Shown here: positions 22,901 through 32,763 of the stretch, one piece after another
Numbering within the stretch: the stretch's first letter is position 1
Layout: every line of letters begins with the position of its first letter
DNA from: Hygrophila difformis
Lineage: Eukaryota; Streptophyta; Magnoliopsida; Lamiales; Acanthaceae
Assembly: GCA_030278955.1 (NCBI GenBank)
Contig: JAOANR010000010.1
Span: 15,483,086-15,547,085 of the forward strand
DNA: 64,000 nt
Direction: 5' to 3'
Made by a program: the position numbers and the translations under genes
Notes under the pieces: generated by a model
The model's input: the letters and a program-made list of their open reading frames with translations, nothing else
Told to the model about the DNA's origin: nothing
Databases searched by the model: none

Positions 22901-24753
22901 ATCTAGTGATGATGTGAGATTTAACACGGATAACGGTGCTGTGTTCCAACTTCTGGGAGTAGTCTTCACTATGTCCATATTTTATATGGGTTAATGAAAT
23001 AATTAATTGTTTCTCAGTAAGTACTAAGTAGTGTTACCACCTACTAATTCTCTCAAAAGGGATTTAAGTATTTAACATGGCCTAATCTCCGATGAGCTAT
23101 AGATAACAGAGGTTATAAGGGTTAGTGGCCATAATGGAAATAGATTACAAGACTTGTAATCTTTTTTCAGTTTTTGCACTCTGATTGGTAAAAATTGAAA
23201 AACATGTCATGGCGATATACCTTTCAAGTTTGATATGAAACTGCATGTTTGGACTAACTTAATGGCAATATGGATCGGGTAAGAGTCATGGTTTCCATAG
23301 GTTTTGAATCTGGCTATTTCTCCATGAAGTGGAAAACTAAGTGTTAATTGTATCCCGTGTTAAACTCGAAGGTGCTTCATGCAACTTCGAAGTGTTTTTG
23401 ATATTGGTGGTTTTACTCATGCTTTGAATGGAAATTAAAAATAGTAATATTTTTCTGGTTCTGTATGTTCAGGTACTATACAGGCACTATTATTGAGTAT
23501 GATCCTGCAATTAAGAAGCACACGGTAATGCAATTAAACATATCTTTCTTGTCTAAAGGATGTCATATGTTTGTATCTTGTGTGTAAGTTTTCTTAAACA
23601 CGGTTATTATTCTAGAATGATTTTCTTGAACTTGCAAATAAGGAAATTCCTTCTGTATTTGTGCACTTAAGGATGCACCAGTATTATCTGCATTGTCCTG
23701 TTAACTGCTTTAGTTTAGTAATCTACTGTTTCTAATAGCTTTGTGCTCCTGTTACTCAAAGGTTCTATACGATGATGATGAAATAGAGGTCTTGAAGCTA
23801 AAAAGGGAAGAATGGAAACCATTTTCTGATGAGCAACTATATCGAGTAGGTTTTTTTATTCTTAATGCTTGCTTACCATTTCATAGCTAACCAATTATCC
23901 ACGATGAAATACTTATGATTAATGCCTTTCTAAGCAATGATTGTTTCGAACCTTCTTAGGGACGAGAAGCCAAACAGTCTTCACCTGCTGAGGAGACTCT
24001 TGAGTAAGTTAAAATCAAGTATAACATACTTTAGTCCGCCCAAGTTTCCCATGCTTTACTGTTATATTTTGTGCCGAATTGGTTTTCTTGATCATAGGAC
24101 TGCATAAAGCTCTGTTCACTGATTCACTGAATTAAATTCCTTTTTCTGTGTGGAGTTGAAACTGTTTTTTTCTCTGTCCTAATTTAATCCTCCGAGTATC
24201 TATCCTGATTCAATTTCATGCAGTAATTGATTTATTATGCTTTAGTATTGAAATGTTCCCAGTATTGATTTTCATTGATTCAGTCATTCTCGTTACACAG
24301 ACATGGATTTTTGTTCTCTGGCCTGTCGTACTCCTCTGCAAGTGAATCCACTGAATGTGTTGACCATTTTGTAAGAATCTTGCACTGTGATGAGATGGCC
24401 TGTTTTATGCATTTGTGCAGGACCGAAGAAAGCAGGATCAAAAGGAAAGGTGTAGCAGCATCCAAAAAACTAATTACCTCATCATCGAAAAGGTTAGCTA
24501 CTTTTTAACCTTCAAAACGTTCACCATATAGGTTTTCAACCACGTAATCTAAAATTGCAACCTCCTTGCATCTGATCACCTTAGATGGCCCCTAATGCCC
24601 AGCCTTCATGATTTCAGATCAAAGGTTGAAATCAGCAGCAGCATGACTGGAGGGAATTCTGAAACTGATGAGCGAAATGAGACGCATGGGAGAAATGACT
24701 CCCATACGGATGCCACAGGAAGTCATGCAAGCAAGGAGGACCCACCACTTTGA
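10945..24753 (+). CDS. PDS5C: PDS5-family sister-chromatid cohesion cofactor (plant PDS5C-like, Tudor domain), 12 exons
   Basis: PDS5 proteins bind cohesin on chromatin and regulate sister-chromatid cohesion and DNA repair. Exons chosen by protein similarity, phase and GT-AG sites: 10945-11064, 13461-13664, 13798-13976, 14143-14269, 14363-14530, 21401-22294, 22383-22462, 23473-23524, 23762-23845, 23960-24003, 24421-24492 and 24618-24753 (TGA). They sum to 2160 nt, 719 residues, with no internal stop. Residues 1-266 match the conserved N-terminal HEAT-like block (ISAPEAPYPDEEM near 100, VAKVRSCLVMID in exon 3). Residues 267-564 are lysine/serine-rich, with AT-hook-like RKRGRKP (about 310) and KRGRPRKK (about 525). 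Residues 576-630 form a Tudor domain (VQVWWPMDK, EYDPAIKKHTVLYDDDE). The tail after the Tudor domain is short. Arabidopsis has several PDS5 paralogues; the Tudor domain most resembles PDS5C. The start was chosen as the ATG opening exon 1 behind a likely 5'-UTR acceptor. Confidence 0.88.
11545..13075. repeat. Direct segmental duplication within intron 1
   Basis: The block around 11565-11840 (CATCTCTCTGAAACTTAAA, TTCAGAAACCTTATTATTGA, AAGGTGTCAACTATTTAGAATGC) reappears diverged at 12845-13060 (CATCTCCCTAAAACTGAAAC, TTCAGAACCTCGTCATTGA, AAGGTGTCGCCAGTATAGTATGC). The offset is about 1.27 kb and the order of blocks is kept. Confidence 0.65.
11855..12113. mobile_element. Stowaway-type MITE
   Basis: Terminal repeats CTTCCTCCGTTCC and GGAACGGAGGAAG with a TA target duplication on both sides, in intron 1. 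The interior carries the shared block TTCGTCTAATCACATAG...TGGATTGCGTGAAATGTGGG seen in the other copies of this family. Confidence 0.85.
16266..16287 (+). repeat. Homopolymer run of 22 G
   Basis: An uninterrupted G run inside the hAT element. Runs this long are rare in AT-rich plant DNA and often mis-sequenced, so the length may be inexact. Confidence 0.9.
16565..16880. mobile_element. Stowaway-type MITE nested in hAT element
   Basis: Ends CTCCCTTCGTAATCTAA and TTAGATGACGAAGGAAG with TA on both sides. The internal block is in the reverse direction relative to the copy at 11855. Confidence 0.8.
17830..17983. mobile_element. Truncated Stowaway-type MITE
   Basis: Carries the family block TTGTTAGATTTGTCTAATCGCATAG...GGATTGCGTGAAATGTG and the right terminus GGAACGAAGGAAG followed by TA. 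The left end is missing. Confidence 0.75.
18968..19115 (-). mobile_element. tRNA-derived SINE, minus strand
   Basis: Reverse-complement copy of the 9956 SINE: GGGAGTCGAACCCCC is the box B complement, GACTTGATCACTAGGTC the box A complement, and ACAAATTACAAAGGGAAAGG the 3' body. Nested in the hAT element. Confidence 0.75.
19155..19414. mobile_element. Stowaway-type MITE nested in hAT element
   Basis: Ends CTACCCCCGTTCTCGAA and TTCAAAAACGGAGGAAG, TA on both sides, with the family block TCAAGTGGGATCTTGTTAGA inside. Confidence 0.8.
19456..19723. mobile_element. Stowaway-type MITE nested in hAT element
   Basis: Ends CTCCCTCCGTCTTATGTTAG and AAATGGGACAGAGGGAG, TA on both sides. It lies 41 bp from the preceding Stowaway. 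Confidence 0.85.
21640..22180 (+). repeat. Coding minisatellite in PDS5-type exon 6
   Basis: Five imperfect in-frame copies of a unit of roughly 27-36 residues. The core reads (L/V)A(S/L)PSQVGE-IS---ADPSEKNE(S/T)PKV-SQGKRKKD. The frame is kept throughout, and copies differ by substitutions and whole-codon indels. The last copy runs into the AT-hook-like KRGRPRKK. This lengthens the disordered basic linker between the HEAT-like part and the Tudor domain. Confidence 0.85.
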
Positions 24754-25564
24754 AGAAAATTGAAACTGCGCCCCTCCCCCACATTTCAAACAAATGAACA
24801 ATCTTTGGATTACAGGACTGGATGATATGGATTATGGTCACCAAATAAGCTGAGACCTGTCCCAATAACTGGAGAGGTAATCTGGTATTTGTAACCAGAT
24901 TATGAACTCGGGACAAAACTCAACAACTTATCGAACTTGAAGAATCTTGTAGTTTATAGCCTGCTTGCTCGTACCTTCGCATACAAATTGTCTTTTGCAT
25001 TTGCAAACTTGAGCATATAGTATTTAACTGTGTTGTGTTTACATTGATGCTGATGATCCCTTAATACATGGTTTTCATTTTAGACTTTGTGCTTTGGGAT
25101 TTGTCTGTTGTGTGACTTCTAGTACACAAACTGAAGTCTTGAACTGGGGTTGGCATTTGTGCTCATTGCTATTCTGTGGAAGATTATGCTTTGTTCATTA
25201 TGCATATGTAGTATGTATTACATAATATTTTTGTCTCAATTAGGCCACCAAGTGTGTCATAAGTACTTCTTCACACTATGTTTGCTTGTAAGTTTGTGGT
25301 TGTTATAGTGTTAGACTGGCTGGTATTGTCGTGCCTTTTTCTTTTACCTTTGTTCAACTCAATCTTCTCTGCATCCAAGTTATATCCAGAAGGGTGTTTC
25401 AAACTCTTTTCTGCATATTATTAAATTATTGACATCTGTTTTCTGTAAGAATGACTTGGGAAACAACTCCTGGATGGATGTAATTTTGCCATGTTTGTAG
25501 AACAAAATGTGTGTAAGATAAACATTTGACTCGTAAAACTTAGGGCTAATATTTTTAGGGCAGT
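24754..25564 (+). other. 3' flank of the PDS5-type gene
   Basis: The sequence after the TGA, presumably including the 3' UTR. I cannot fix a polyadenylation site. There are no further coding exons visible; the tail is AT-rich with ordinary intergenic composition. Confidence 0.5.
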
Positions 25565-25857
25565 CACTATTAGAAAAATTGTGAATTTGATAGCTAAAAC
25601 TGTGGTAGCTAACAATTTTCAGTTGCTAAACCTGTGGTAGTTAATGAATTTCGATCGCTTAACTTCTTTAATGATCAAATTTTATCAAAAATTTTTTGTT
25701 GTTCAAACAGAAAATTCTTGTAGTGAGTGCAGGTGAGTGACTGGCCTTAATATAATCTATGGCAAATGATGGAAGATGTAAAATATGCTACTCTCATGTT
25801 TTTTCGGTTAAAGAATGGAAAGTTTTAAATTATTTATCCAGAAGGGTGTTTCAAACT
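25383..25857. repeat. 23-bp direct repeat bracketing 429 bp
   Basis: TATCCAGAAGGGTGTTTCAAA followed by CT occurs at 25383-25405 and again, identical, at 25835-25857. The interval between contains a mini-CACTA. The repeats may be an insertion footprint or the remains of a local duplication. Confidence 0.7.
25565..25725. mobile_element. Mini-CACTA (CMC/EnSpm-type) element, 161 bp
   Basis: It starts CACTATTAGAAAAATT and ends AAAATTCTTGTAGTG. A 3-bp target duplication AGT lies at 25562-25564 and 25726-25728, as expected for this superfamily. Sub-terminal (C/G)TAGCTAA..CTGTGGTAG motifs repeat inside. Confidence 0.8.
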
Positions 25858-26094
25858 TATTTTAAGAAAGCGAGCACATAAAAAAGTTATTTTTGAAACT
25901 GTTCCCAAATAGAATCACATTCAAAATACGGTTAGACTTAAAAGTTAAGTCTCTGTATTTTACAAACAAACAAACAATCGAGGATAGAACATAGACGTGA
26001 GAAAGTGAATAAATTTTGAATAAACAGAGTAGCAAAGAAATTGCAGACTCTGTAAGCATTAATCAATAAAGATTGGCATGAAGTAACTTAACTT

Positions 26095-26329
26095 GTCTTG
26101 TTTTATTTCTGCACACAATTCAATGCACATTTTCAATTATTAATATCTCAAAATATTTATAATAAAAAATTATATAAAATATACATTCTAAAACTACATG
26201 ATTTAAGGTTCTAACTAGACTCAACTCGACTATTTTTTTCACATATATATTTGCAATAACGTTGAGTCAAAGTTAAATAATGAACAATGTCAAAAAGTCA
26301 AACATGACAAGTATACTGGGACGGAGGGA
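26095..26329. mobile_element. Stowaway-type MITE, left end worn
   Basis: The right terminus ACTGGGACGGAGGGAG is followed by TA, and the interior matches the family in reverse (TTCAATGCACATTTTC, CTACATGATTTAAGG). The left terminal repeat is not recognisable. Confidence 0.7.
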
Positions 26330-26388
26330 GTAGCATCTACGTATGAGAGTTAATGTACTATTTACATTAACAAAATTTTTGACATGTA

Positions 26389-26649
26389 CTTCCTCCGTTT
26401 TTTAAAGATAGCTACAGACCCACTCAGCACGCAGTCCAATGCATATTTTAAACCATTAATAATTCAAATTCGGTACATGTAAAAATTCTAAATGTTCGAT
26501 ATTTAAAATCTACAAGACGAGACGAATCTAACAAGATCACACTTGGCTATATTTTAACTTGTATAACCATGAGAAAACTTTAAGTCAAAGTATATAAGTG
26601 AACAGTACTCATTAGTCAACAGTAGCTAACAAAAAAAAAACGGAGGGAG
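26389..26649. mobile_element. Stowaway-type MITE
   Basis: Ends CTTCCTCCGTTTTTTAAAG and AAAAAAACGGAGGGAG, with TA on both sides, about 60 bp from the preceding copy. Confidence 0.8.
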
Positions 26650-26651
26650 TA

Positions 26652-27203
26652 TATGTCATTTGAAATTAAACTGTACAAAATAAAAAAAGCCATTGGGTTT
26701 GTAGTACATGGCAACAGGTCTCTCTACCCGTAAGGCCGTAACCAACGTTTTATGTTGAGGCTCGAGTATAGAACTGATTTAAATTCCAATGAGAGGGACC
26801 TATGTTCTGTCGCCCAGGATAGATCTACAAAACTGCACCTACAACTCTTCACCATTGTCCATGCAGTGCACCTCCTAACGATCCTTCGCCGAATGAGTAT
26901 TGATAGTTTAGTAGTACTCCTATATGTTATCGTCCATGCTGTGCACCTCGTTTAGGTCATCAATCATTGTCTGTTTTGGGACACTTTTGGTGTTTTTTGT
27001 TGCTTTGTTGTCTTTGCTAGCGTTTTCAATGGAATGTTCTTCTTTCCTCTGAAAAACATACCATATTTCTAGACATATTCTGCCCTTCTTACAAAGATTT
27101 GTGAGAATAAGAAACATATAACATATTTGGTTTAAACTATGAATGTTTTCGACAGCCTATTTGGAGAAATGATCATTTTTTTTTCTTTTTATTTATTTAT
27201 TTG

Positions 27204-27205
<2 letters not shown>
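26652..27205. other. Intergenic, nothing recognised
   Basis: Mixed-composition DNA. A CCATGC(A/T)GTGCACCTC block occurs twice (about 26859 and 26934), otherwise no repeat or coding signal. Confidence 0.5.

Positions 27206-27210
<5 letters not shown>

Positions 27211-27282
<72 letters not shown>
27211..27282 (+). repeat. (ATT)n microsatellite, about 24 units
   Basis: A perfect ATT run of about 72 bp preceded by a TTTA-rich stretch. The open frame of poly-isoleucine through it is an artefact. Confidence 0.95.
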
Positions 27283-27289
27283 TGTTTCC

Positions 27290-27745
27290 TTATTTGTCCT
27301 ACCTTGGATTTGTATAACCAGTCCAGTCCGGTTACCGATTAGTATGCATGATGAAATGACTTATTTAGCACTTGGTAAATATGTAAAATTTTGTAAATTT
27401 TGCAAGGTATTGTATAATAAATTTTCTACCTACATATACTGCTGAACTTAGGATTATGATTATTTTATAAATAAATGTGATTCTTTGACCATATATGTGA
27501 TTAGTTTGTAATACATGTATTCTTTTGAATTTAGTAAAAATCCAACATTTATGTTCTAATATCATTCGAAAACAGGTTGCATATGCATAATCTGTACTTG
27601 AATATATTGTGTTCTCGAGGCTTTACATGTTAATTTGCTTTAATTCAGTTGTACCAAGCCTTTAATTTGACATCTTTGATTTATTAACAAAATTATTCTA
27701 AATAAAATTAATAATAAAATGAGTGAAACTGTGTTATACTTCTAT
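27290..27745. other. AT-rich intergenic sequence
   Basis: Nothing supportable seen on either strand. Confidence 0.5.
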
Positions 27746-27749
27746 AATT

Positions 27750-27852
27750 TGGGGAGAGCACCTGACCGAGTAGTCAATATACTAACTTCTAATTTTATGG
27801 TTGAGGGTTAAATTCTCCACCCGATCCCTCATCCCTCTCATTCATCCCTCTT
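27750..27852 (+). mobile_element. tRNA-derived SINE, 3' truncated
   Basis: GGGAGAGCACCTGACCGAGT then GGTTGAGGGTTAAATTCTCC (decayed box B), then the pyrimidine-rich body CCGATCCCTCATCCCTCTC. The terminal TTTGTAATTTGT part is missing. Confidence 0.55.
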
Positions 27853-28327
27853 ACTAATACCAACATCACGTGTTATAGTACTAAAATTTATCACAAAATA
27901 CTAATATCAAGTTATATAGTACTAATATCAATGTTTGCACCGATTATGGAGGTGCCGAATCCCCTCCGGCCTCCATAAATGTAACATGTAGTTTCGCCAC
28001 TATCATATATTATTAAATAATTATTGGATGCATATTAAAAAACTACTACAAACTAATAAACACCAACCACAAAATTTGAGTTTTGCGATATCTTTTTGCG
28101 ATGCTATTTTATTTTATCTTTTATTTGTTAATGCCGGTTTAACATTTCCATCCTCGTTAACCACAATGTTTTTGTAGTAAATAATGACGTTTCCCCTTCG
28201 ATTATAAACATTAAGGATGTTTGTGTACAAAGTTATCAAACTTGAGGATAAACATGTGGTTCAAGTTCAAGATCGATCGTTGGCTTAATTTGGACATAAC
28301 TTGTGTATGTGAGTACGTATATTGTAT
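27853..28327. other. AT-rich intergenic sequence
   Basis: No coding or repeat signal apart from the flanking elements. Confidence 0.5.
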
Positions 28328-29019
28328 GGGCTTCGCTAGTGTGCTGCAACTTGATGTACTGCGGTGCATCACAATCGTTAATTAAATTTGTAAATTGATG
28401 ATTGAGATTAACTTGAAAGGTAAAATATTAAACTTGATATAGTACTCCCAAATGTAGTTTAGTACATTTCAGCGACAACTTAATTATATTTCAGCGATTT
28501 GTTGATTAATAGCAACAAGCTATAATATATTTCAGCAACATGCAAAGTGTTTTCAACAACGACTTCTATGCATTTCAGCGACGTATTATACTATATTTCA
28601 GCGACGTGCTATTAGTATTTTTCGGCGACTTGATAATGTGCATTTCAGCGACTTCATAAAGTTACAACCCCAATTATTTCATTTAACATGTTTCAGCGAC
28701 GACTTCTATGTATTTCAGCGACGTATTATAATATATTTCAGTAGTATTTTTCAGTGATTTGATGATGTGCATTTCAACAGCTTCATAAAAGTTGCAATCT
28801 CAATTCTTTGGTTTAACATATTTCAGCGACGAGTTGTGTGTATTTCAGTGATATACCATTTACAACCTTATATATTTCAGCGACTAGACCATTATATATA
28901 TATACATATATTTTGTACTGCTTTACCCTTTTCCATTTACAATTATTGGATTTAAATGAACGGTTGTGATTATTGCCTTGATGTGCTGTGAATTCCACGA
29001 TTGCACCATAACTGAACCC
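28328..29019. mobile_element. Mutator-type MITE with an internal TTTCAGCGAC array
   Basis: It starts GGGCTTCGC and ends CTGAACCC, flanked by a perfect 9-bp target duplication ATATTGTAT (28319-28327 and 29020-29028), the hallmark of Mutator-like elements. The outer 60-80 bp are weakly inverted-repeated (GTGCATCACAATCGTTAAT against the complement of AAATGAACGGTTGTGATTAT). The interior holds about 15 copies of a (T)ATTTCAGCGAC motif at irregular spacing, with larger blocks duplicated (GACTTCTATG(C/T)ATTTCAGCG at about 28560 and 28702). No transposase is present. Confidence 0.75.
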
Positions 29020-29028
29020 ATATTGTAT

Positions 29029-31802
29029 TTATTTTTTTCTTATACAAGAGGAATGAAATGACATAATACCCCTGCGCAAGAAACATATGACTTTGTCCCT
29101 TGTGAGTTATACAATTCTGTCTTCATGTACACCTACATATATTACACGTAACACCATATATTCACAATAATGCGTCAAATAATAAAATCCACATTATTTG
29201 AAAATTCAACATTCACCAAAACTTCCTGCAACTAATGAGCATACATATCACAAAAATGTGTTTGTTAACATCGTCTTAATTAACATTATTTGCATATAAC
29301 ATTATTTGGTATTATTGCAAGCAATGCTTGCCGTCCAATTAATGCAAGGAGGGGTACAATTATTGCCATTTATAAAACCCAACAATTTTATTCAACTAGT
29401 ACAATTAATAATTATAATAAATAAACCTTAAAATAACCCATCTTCATTATAAGCAATCCTTTATAAATTTGCCAAAAAGAATCATGTTCCTAAAATCGAT
29501 CCAACAAACACGAATTAAAGAGCAGCTCTAGCTAGTTCGACAATTGGTGTAATAATTGTATCAAGAAAAAGGCAATAATTGAAGAGGGAAGAAGGCCAAA
29601 TAAATAATAGTAATAAAATAATGAATTATTGAAAGGAATATTTTGGACAAAAAAAATTAGAGGGACCATAAGGCATTTATGGGCAGCCCTTTTTTGAGCT
29701 TATGAAGGAACACCACTTGTAAATTTGTTGTGGACTAGTGTTCTAAATGCCTCAACAATATTTACAAGTAACCATGGCCACAAGTCCACAATCTCAAGTT
29801 TTGGTTCATATAAATAAATATATTATATATATATATATATAAATAATATTATATGTCCAAGTTTTTTTTTTTTTTTTTTTTTTTGCTACTTATATGTCTA
29901 TGTTTGATAAAATGAAAGGTGCAAATATTCATTAATTTCATATAATATGGATCCAAGAGTATTTTCATAAAGTTGTTGAACCATATATAGCCCATTTAGC
30001 CTCCCTACGTTTAAAATTGTTTTAAAACTCCATGTGATGAATTGAAGTTAGAAGAATTGAAGAAATTAAACTTTGAGTTTCTCACCGAGTATTATTATAA
30101 TTATTTTTAATTTTTAAGCTTTAAATCTTGAATTGGGTGTTGAATACGCAAATTTCTTTATTTTCTTTTATTTATGATCTTGTTAATTTTTAGAGTGGAC
30201 AAATCACCATGTTTATGCTTAAATGGCCCTTAGCTTGGTTGTGGGTTTGAACAAGAATACTGCATGCCCTAGAAAATAATTTATCCCTAATCCCCACATC
30301 ATAGATATTCATCTTGGCCCTATTTGGCATAATGGATTTGAATATAATATAATTATAGTTAATGAGTATAATCTCCTATGATTAATGAATATAATATAAT
30401 TATAGTTAAATTCAAAAGAATGTTTGGTTGCATAGGATAAGTTCTCATCAAATCATTCGCTGATCAACCGAGCCGGTGCACAAAATAATCGCTATTATGT
30501 GGGTTCTTTTTAATTAGTATTTTTATAGAATATATAAATAATACTAGATTATTTAATTTCCCACATCTTTAAACAATATTAAGGAAATTCTCAAATAGCT
30601 TTATATGAAAAACTAGTTAGTATTAGTGACATCTTGAAAAGCATCACTAATTAATTGTGTTTTTTTGGTAATGTTTTGTCACAGCCAAACAAAAATGCTG
30701 TAATAGATTTGCAAGAATAGTATAAGTAATTTTTGCAACTTTTACACATGTGATCATTTTCTTCAAATGTGAGGATAGGAAGGATTACCCAATTGAATGT
30801 GCAGAAAATACCTACCACTATTTTGGGATATCATCGCCAATGGAAACCAAGAAAAATCCATTCGACCTTATCAGTGCTTTTTCAGGTTCAAGTTTATTTG
30901 CCAATTTACCTAGTTAGTTTCGATTTATTTATTATCCATATAGTACACGAAAAGCTTCTAAAGCAACAAGGAATTGTCTAACATAAAATGACATTTGATT
31001 TTTCTTTCTTTCTTTTATTTATTTATTTATTTTAAAAAAAAGAACATAGGAGAACTGATAAGCAGGCAAAATTGTTGATTAAAAAAGAATGGACGAAATC
31101 CATAAGCTTAGGGAAAACAGTGGACTTAATTCCAGCCTCGATTCGCCTTCGGACAAAGACATAGGAACTACACTCTTCTCTTTTACTTCTATTAGTTTCT
31201 TCAAATGCAACAGACGACAGCATATCTAATCCACAATGGATCGGACGCGTGTGATGTATATGGGAGGATAATGTTATAATAAATAAATTAAAAATGCCAT
31301 ATATACATTAACTAAATATGGCAATTTCAAGGAGAGTGAAGCGTGGAAGAAATTCACATCTCAACTGTAATTTGTATTCTAGTCACAAATTTCGTCACTA
31401 ATACTAGCTATTCATTAATGTGACTATTAGCCATAACTAATTCCAACACTAAGTGGTCCTCCCCTACTACTACTACTGCTACTAATTATCATTATATTAT
31501 TATTATTAAACATGATAAAGATTAGAGACCATCTTTTTAATTTTTACAATCATATCGTCTAATCAATAATGAATATTAAAGTATAGGGTATGGTGGATAT
31601 AGTTATTAGGATCATCACCCACCATTTCAATTTATTTATTTATTTATTTTTAATACTTTACTATAAAATTTAGTCCTTTGTTCAACACTCGGTAGATAAT
31701 GAGTTTAGATTATAAATTTGGTCGCTAATCTGTAACCAAATTCAAAGATATAATGATCAAATTTTTGATTACCCATGCAAAAATTGAAAATTGTTATACT
31801 GG
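29029..31802. other. AT-rich intergenic sequence with simple repeats
   Basis: Contains a (TA)n run near 29820-29843, a T run near 29862-29884, a duplicated AATATAATATAATTATAGTTAA block at 30340-30410, and a CTACTACTACTACTGCTACT run near 31465. No gene is supported. Confidence 0.55.
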
Positions 31803-31807
31803 ATATT
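31803..31807. repeat. Target-site duplication ATATT (left)
   Basis: Matches ATATT at 38320-38324 just outside the 3' LTR of the first Gypsy element. Confidence 0.85.
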
Positions 31808-32763
31808 TGGCATGGGAGCCGGAACGAGTACGCTGCTGATCCCGACATTTCCCGAGGGCCCGGTCTCAAAACAGCTGACGAAGAAGTTCGTGATCAAAAT
31901 TGCTGAGCTGCTGAACCGGAGCTTCGAAGAAGAACTGTCAAAAGCCAAAGCCGGGAAAATGGGATTCAAACTGCTAATCCAGACTGAAGACCCCGGACCC
32001 ACGTCCATAGATCCGGGCATCCAACTTTGAGAAGAGAACAATCGGATTCAACAAGTGCATGTGCGAACGGGAATAATCAAACAAGTGAAGAATTGGCCTT
32101 CTACGACGCCAGAGTACTGCTACGACGCTAGCCAAGAGTCCTACGACGCTATCCACCTATAGTGTCGTACTATGTCCTACGTCGTCCGAAGAAGAAGACT
32201 GCCTACGACGCTAAATGCCTCTACGACGCCAGCCTTGGCCTACGACGCTAGACCCCTCTAGCGTCGTAACTCTTTTCATCGACAGCAGAGTCCGAGACTG
32301 CCTACGACGCTAACATCCGTCTACGACGCTAGACCAGTGTAGCGTCGTAATACTGCTCAGCGTCGTAACGTCGTCCCCTGTTCAGATTAGGGTTAATTCC
32401 TTGTTTGTTTAATTCATAGCTTAGCTTGTTGAATCCTTTGTAATCCGGGATGCCTATAAATAGGCATGCTTTAACATTTGTTCATTTCAACCTTTGATGA
32501 ATATAAAACATTGAGTGATTGTTTTTCTCTCTTGAGAGCATTGAAAGATTCACCATGGATGCCCACCATTTTTGGTCTTCCCTTTCGAGCTTGGAGGTGT
32601 GCTCGATCGTATAGACGCCGTAACGGGAACAGGAGAGGGATTTGGCGGCACAATCGTGTGTAATCGAATCCAATTTGGTGTCTCGAAACCGGTAGCCTTC
32701 GGTATCATTTTCTATTTGTTTTGTTCTTGTTTATCAATCAATTCCAACAACCGATCCATGGCA
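31808..32763 (+). repeat. 5' LTR of the first Gypsy element
   Basis: 956 bp, TG...CA. It contains a TATA-like TATAAATA at 32455-32462 and three short hairpins built from TACGACGCTA / TAGCGTCGTA (32142-32169, 32241-32268 and 32322-32349). It differs from the 3' copy at roughly 30 of 926 aligned positions by eye. Confidence 0.9.

Noticed and set aside
27139..27342. Poly-isoleucine open frame
   Set aside because: Translation of the (ATT)n microsatellite.
28400..28900. CRISPR-like short regular repeats
   Set aside because: Spacing is irregular, the motif is only about 10 bp, and the DNA is a plant transposon with a 9-bp target duplication.
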